From assembly GCA_031279895.1 (NCBI GenBank), contig JAITHR010000113.1:1-8464 (forward strand): DNA of 8,464 bases, written 5' to 3'. The stretch is from Spirochaetaceae bacterium (lineage in GTDB: Bacteria; Spirochaetota; Spirochaetia; Treponematales; Breznakiellaceae). The notes below the pieces were generated by a model, which was not told where the DNA came from, did not search any database, and was given only the letters and a program-made list of their open reading frames with translations. The translations under genes were made by a program, and so were the position numbers. Shown here piece after piece: positions 6,190-8,464 of this stretch (positions within the stretch are counted from its first letter, which is position 1; each line of letters starts with the position of its first letter).

Positions 6190-6279
6190 GTTCTTACGGA
6201 ATTCCGTGACGTTCTTACGGAATTCCGTGACGTTCTTACGGAATTCCGTGACGTTCTTACGGAATTCCGTGACGGAATT
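5713..6279. repeat. 21-bp tandem repeat array: 25 exact-length units (5755-6279) plus two degenerate units (5713-5754)
   Basis: Each unit is ACGGAATTC, then a variable hexamer, then a variable hexamer. The first is CGTGAC, TGTCAC, or rarely TGTGAC (unit 8 of 27) or CGTCAC (unit 15). The second is GTTCTT (17 of 25), GGTCTT (5) or GGAATT (3). No unit gains or loses a base in 525 bp. In 15 units the centre is the perfect 12-bp palindrome ACGGAATTCCGT; in 10 the C-to-T change breaks it. Every unit has a GAATTC site. Since 21 is a multiple of three, frames stay open: on + as TEFRDVL (ending 6291) and as LRNSVTF (ending 6319), and on - as TEFRKNV (ending 5704). Variant order suggests local duplication, for example GTTCTT-unit then GGAATT-unit three times. 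The two left-edge units are diverged, as expected where exchange is rarer. Confidence 0.95.
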
Positions 6280-6355
6280 ACCGGTGTATAACCCCCGGGG
6301 AGGGGGCGGAATCCTGTGAATACGGCGTAGTAAGTATAGATTAGTAAAGAAGTTA

Positions 6356-6415
6356 CAGCCTCCGGCCCGTCTCCGACGGTTTCAAAAGCTTCCTGCGAAG
6401 CGCGGCAAAGCGGGC
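6356..6415 (-). repeat. Dispersed repeat block D/E, inverted copy of 408-468
   Basis: The + strand here starts CAGCCTCCGGCCCGTCTCCG and ends GCGGCAAAGCGGGC; it is the reverse complement of 408-468 with a few changes. It holds the hairpins CCGTC-TCC-GACGG and GCTTC-CTGC-GAAGC (6388-6401). It lies between the tandem array and the end of nadE. The bases around it (6292-6355 and 6416-6475) show no gene and no clear terminator. Confidence 0.75.
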
Positions 6416-6475
6416 GGAGACCGCTTACAGGCGCGGTATGCGGACGGTCGTTGTTTGAGGCGCCCTACATGACAT

Positions 6476-8239
6476 TTATGGAACCGTCGGAGACGGCGGA
6501 GGCTGCGGAGACGGCGGAGACGGCTGGGCTTCGTAGACGGCGCGGGCTATGGGTACGCGCCGGCCCATGCCGAAGGCGCGCCTGGATACCTTGAGCACAG
6601 GCGGCGCCTGACGGCGCTTGAACTCGGAACGCGCCGACGCCGCAATAACCCAGCCTACCGTATCCGAGTCCCAGCCCCGCGCCGCAATCTCGTCGCGGGA
6701 CAGGTTGTCAAACAGATAAAGCCTGAGTATCTCGTCCAGCACCTCGTAAGGCGGCAGGCTGTCCTGATCCGTCTGGTTCGGACGCAGCTCCGCCGAGGGC
6801 GCTTTGGTCAAAATCGCCTCCGGTATGACGACCCGCCCCTCACGGGCAAGGGCCCGCCGGTTAATCCGGCGGCAGAGCGCGAAAACCTCCGTCTTGAACA
6901 GGTCCCCGATAGGAGCCAGCGCGCCGTTCATGTCCCCGTACAGGGTGCAGTAGCCTGTGGCAAGCTCGCTTTTGTTGCCCGTGGCAAGGAGCATGGAGTT
7001 GAACTTGTTGGAAAACGCCATAAGCGCGGTCCCGCGGATACGCGCCTGGAGGTTTTCCTCGGCGCTGTCAAAGGGGCGCCCCTCGAAAACGCCGTCGAGG
7101 GTTCTGAGGAAGCTGGTAAACACCGGCTCGATGGGCAGGCTTACGGCGCGGCACCCCAGACGCGCCGCCAGTTCCGCAGCGTCGTCTTTGGAGCCTTGGG
7201 AGGAGAAACGGGAGGGCATACTGAAGCACGTAACCCCCTCGCTTCCCGCGGCCCTGACCCCCAGATACGCCGCAAGCGCCGAGTCAATGCCCCCTGAAAG
7301 CCCCAGATGCGCCCGCTTGAAGCCGCACTTCGCCATATATTCCCGAATCCCCATCACGAGCGCGTCCTCAAGCACGTCCAGTTCCGCGTCTGAAAGCCCC
7401 GCGTCAAGCGTCCCGCCCGCGTCCGCCGCGCCCGCGACAAGCGCCGCCCCTTTCCGCTCCGCCGTATCCCACGTAAGGAGTTCCTCGGCAAACCCCGCGC
7501 CGCTTATTTCAAGCGTGGTTTCGCCGGTTGCCGGATCCGGCGCCGCGATAAACGAGCGCCCGTCAAAAAGTATCGAGTCGTTGGCGCCGACCGCGTTGAT
7601 ATAGACCACCGGCACGTTCCCCCGCTGGCTTATCCGCCTTGCAATGTCCCGTCGCACCGCGAGCTTTCCGGTTATATAGGGAGAGGCGGACGGCACGCAG
7701 AGGAGGCTTATGCCCCGGTTGAGGAGCGTACCCACCGGATCTTTGGGATAGACCGTGCCGGGCACCGCGGTTTCCCGCCACACGTCCTCGCAGATTGCCA
7801 CGCCGATACGCTCGTCTTTCCAGCGGAACACCGGCCAGCGCCGGGCGCTTTCAAAGTTGCGCGCCTCGTCGAACACGTCGTAGGTGGGGAGCAGCGTTTT
7901 CGCCTGTTCAAAGACGAGCGCCCCGTTGAGGATGATTCCGTATTCGTTTACGAGCGCTTTGCCGTAGCCGTAGGGGTTCCGGTTGACGAAGCCCACGCCC
8001 ACCGCAACGTCCTTGGGGAGTTCCTGCTGGAGGAGCCGGATTGTTCTGATATTCATTTCGGTAAACCCGTCATGGTCCAGGAGGTCCATAGGCGGGTACC
8101 CGCAGACTGCCAGTTCCGGGAAAAGCACCAGGTCCGCTTTCTGTTCCGTGCCTGCTTGGGCGGCAAACGCCGCGATTTTTTTTCTATTTCCCGCAAAATC
8201 ACCGATAACGGAGTTCATTTGGGCTATTGATATACGCAT
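6476..8239 (-). CDS. nadE: Glutamine-dependent NAD+ synthetase
   Basis: This 587-residue two-domain cytosolic enzyme converts deamido-NAD+ to NAD+ using ATP and ammonia drawn from glutamine, the last step of NAD+ synthesis. Residues 1 to about 265 form a nitrilase-type glutaminase with the catalytic triad visible as E42 (LFPELAVCGYPP), K114 (QAKTLLPTYDVFDE) and C150 (VAICEDVW). The synthetase domain has the PP-loop SGGIDS (315-320), SRFSSQGSKDDA, GNKSELATGYCTLYGD (421-436) and TKAPSAELRPNQTDQDSLPPY (starting at 478). The conserved end is near KRRQAPPVLK...RRVPIARAVYEA; after it comes a Pro/Ser tail, QPSPPSPQPPPSPTVP, encoded by dispersed repeat. ATG 8239 begins a typical MRISIAQMN N-terminus. 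GATAAT (8249-8254, -) could be a -10 box but no good -35 or close Shine-Dalgarno is seen; GGAGG at 8263-8267 is 23 bases away. The gene is convergent with the genes to its left. Confidence 0.95.
   Translation of the reverse strand: MRISIAQMNSVIGDFAGNRKKIAAFAAQAGTEQKADLVLFPELAVCGYPPMDLLDHDGFTEMNIRTIRLLQQELPKDVAVGVGFVNRNPYGYGKALVNEYGIILNGALVFEQAKTLLPTYDVFDEARNFESARRWPVFRWKDERIGVAICEDVWRETAVPGTVYPKDPVGTLLNRGISLLCVPSASPYITGKLAVRRDIARRISQRGNVPVVYINAVGANDSILFDGRSFIAAPDPATGETTLEISGAGFAEELLTWDTAERKGAALVAGAADAGGTLDAGLSDAELDVLEDALVMGIREYMAKCGFKRAHLGLSGGIDSALAAYLGVRAAGSEGVTCFSMPSRFSSQGSKDDAAELAARLGCRAVSLPIEPVFTSFLRTLDGVFEGRPFDSAEENLQARIRGTALMAFSNKFNSMLLATGNKSELATGYCTLYGDMNGALAPIGDLFKTEVFALCRRINRRALAREGRVVIPEAILTKAPSAELRPNQTDQDSLPPYEVLDEILRLYLFDNLSRDEIAARGWDSDTVGWVIAASARSEFKRRQAPPVLKVSRRAFGMGRRVPIARAVYEAQPSPPSPQPPPSPTVP
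6484..6523. repeat. Dispersed repeat block D inside the nadE 3' end
   Basis: CCGTCGGAGACGG (6484-6496) and the following bases to 6514 match 445-477 in the same orientation with a 2-base deletion, and CGGAGACGG is repeated once more at 6515-6523. On the minus strand these bases are the final codons of nadE and read as PSPPSPQPPPSPTV, with the stop at 6476-6478 just beyond the repeat. Confidence 0.8.
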
Positions 8240-8281
8240 ACTTTCATTATTATCCCCCGCCCCCTCCTACACAAGCGCCGG

Positions 8282-8347
8282 CGGCTGTTCTAGCATGGCC
8301 GCAGCCTCCGGCTGTTCCGGCATGGCCGCAGCCTCCGGCTGTTTAAG
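8282..8347 (+). repeat. Tandem hairpin module A copies upstream of nadE
   Basis: CAGCCTCCGGCTGTT at 8302-8316 and 8329-8343 stand at a 27-base period with CATGGCCG linkers, and a truncated copy (CGGCTGTTCTAGCATGGCCG) precedes them from 8282. The layout matches that at 127-180. Confidence 0.8.
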
Positions 8348-8433
8348 CATGGCCGCCTGTTGTTTCCGAATGGTGCAACACCGTGTCCGGTTACTTCACT
8401 GGCTACTGCTAAGGCGCGGCTACGCTTCGCGCA
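8348..8433 (+). repeat. Composite repeat block B+C, copy 2 (direct partner at 232-316)
   Basis: Same order and orientation as 232-316: CATGGCCGCCTGTTG at the start, the B hairpin (8358-8363 with 8375-8380), TGTCCGGT, a diverged middle, then AGGCGCGGCTACGCTTCGCG (8412-8431) with module C (GCGCG 8414-8418 with CGCGC 8428-8432). The one stem change in B (C to T at 8363) still allows a G-U pair in RNA. Confidence 0.75.
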
Positions 8434-8464
8434 GCCTCCCCGTCTCCGACGGCTTCAGCATGGC
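8432..8464 (+). repeat. Dispersed repeat with module D, running to the window edge
   Basis: CAGCCTCCCCGTCTCC and onward contains the palindrome CCGTC-TCC-GACGG (8440-8452) followed by CTTCAGCATGGC. It resembles 6356-6383 in the same orientation with a 3-base deletion. The mosaic probably continues past the window. Confidence 0.65.

Noticed and set aside
5713..6279. CRISPR array
   Set aside because: There are no unique spacers: the whole 21-bp unit is repeated with only a few base variants, the period is too short, and no cas genes are present.
5713..6291. Plus-strand TEFRDVL heptad ORF as a confident gene
   Set aside because: It has an ATG at 5716 and a clean stop, but no Shine-Dalgarno, and the array's commonest variants replace Arg by Cys and Asp by His in this frame. 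It is kept only as an alternative in the array entry.
7563..7911. Small ORFs overlapping nadE on both strands
   Set aside because: They are out-of-frame shadows of a gene with intact catalytic motifs, lack ribosome binding sites and show no independent features.

Overview
The window is bacterial, moderately GC-rich, and centred on a complete three-gene operon for a trimeric, NAD(H)-linked, electron-bifurcating type [FeFe] hydrogenase (hydC-hydB-hydA, 674-4831, + strand). Downstream lie a phosphoribosyltransferase gene (5005-5607, +), a 21-bp tandem repeat array (5713-6279), and a convergent gene for glutamine-dependent NAD+ synthetase (nadE, 6476-8239, -). The first 120 bases hold the end of another, unidentified gene. 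The gene set implies an anaerobic fermenter or acetogen. My tentative host guess is a termite-gut Treponema-like spirochaete, where several [FeFe] hydrogenases are known. That guess rests on gene content and general impression, not on a marker gene.

Layout: 1-120, C-terminal fragment of a CDS. 121-480, no convincing gene but a mosaic of short hairpin-forming repeat modules. 481-673, leader of the hydrogenase operon with two competing promoter candidates, a possible 26-codon ORF and a small inverted repeat. 674-4831, hydC, hydB and hydA, each with a good Shine-Dalgarno sequence and gaps of 12-15 bases. 4859-4894, a textbook intrinsic terminator. 4909-4938, a promoter for the phosphoribosyltransferase. 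5608-5712, spacer with one weak hairpin. 5713-6279, tandem array (25 exact-length units plus two degraded ones). 6280-6475, spacer carrying an inverted copy of the repeat block at 408-468. 6476-8239, nadE, whose last roughly 15 codons are made of the same dispersed repeat. 8240-8464, repeat mosaic again, including a direct copy of the block at 232-316.

Functionally, HydC and HydB form the NADH/FMN diaphorase side and HydA carries the H-cluster, so the complex couples H2 with NAD(H) and ferredoxin. NadE makes NAD+ and the phosphoribosyltransferase probably works in nucleobase salvage. The link between these genes may be only proximity, since nadE is convergent and the phosphoribosyltransferase has its own promoter behind a terminator.

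The least ordinary parts are non-canonical: (i) a 525-bp array of 25 units, all exactly 21 bp, open in three reading frames on both strands, in which the two commonest variable bases are silent in two of those frames; (ii) a dispersed family of small palindromic modules found in three intergenic places; and (iii) the reading of one such module as the Pro/Ser-rich C-terminus of NadE.
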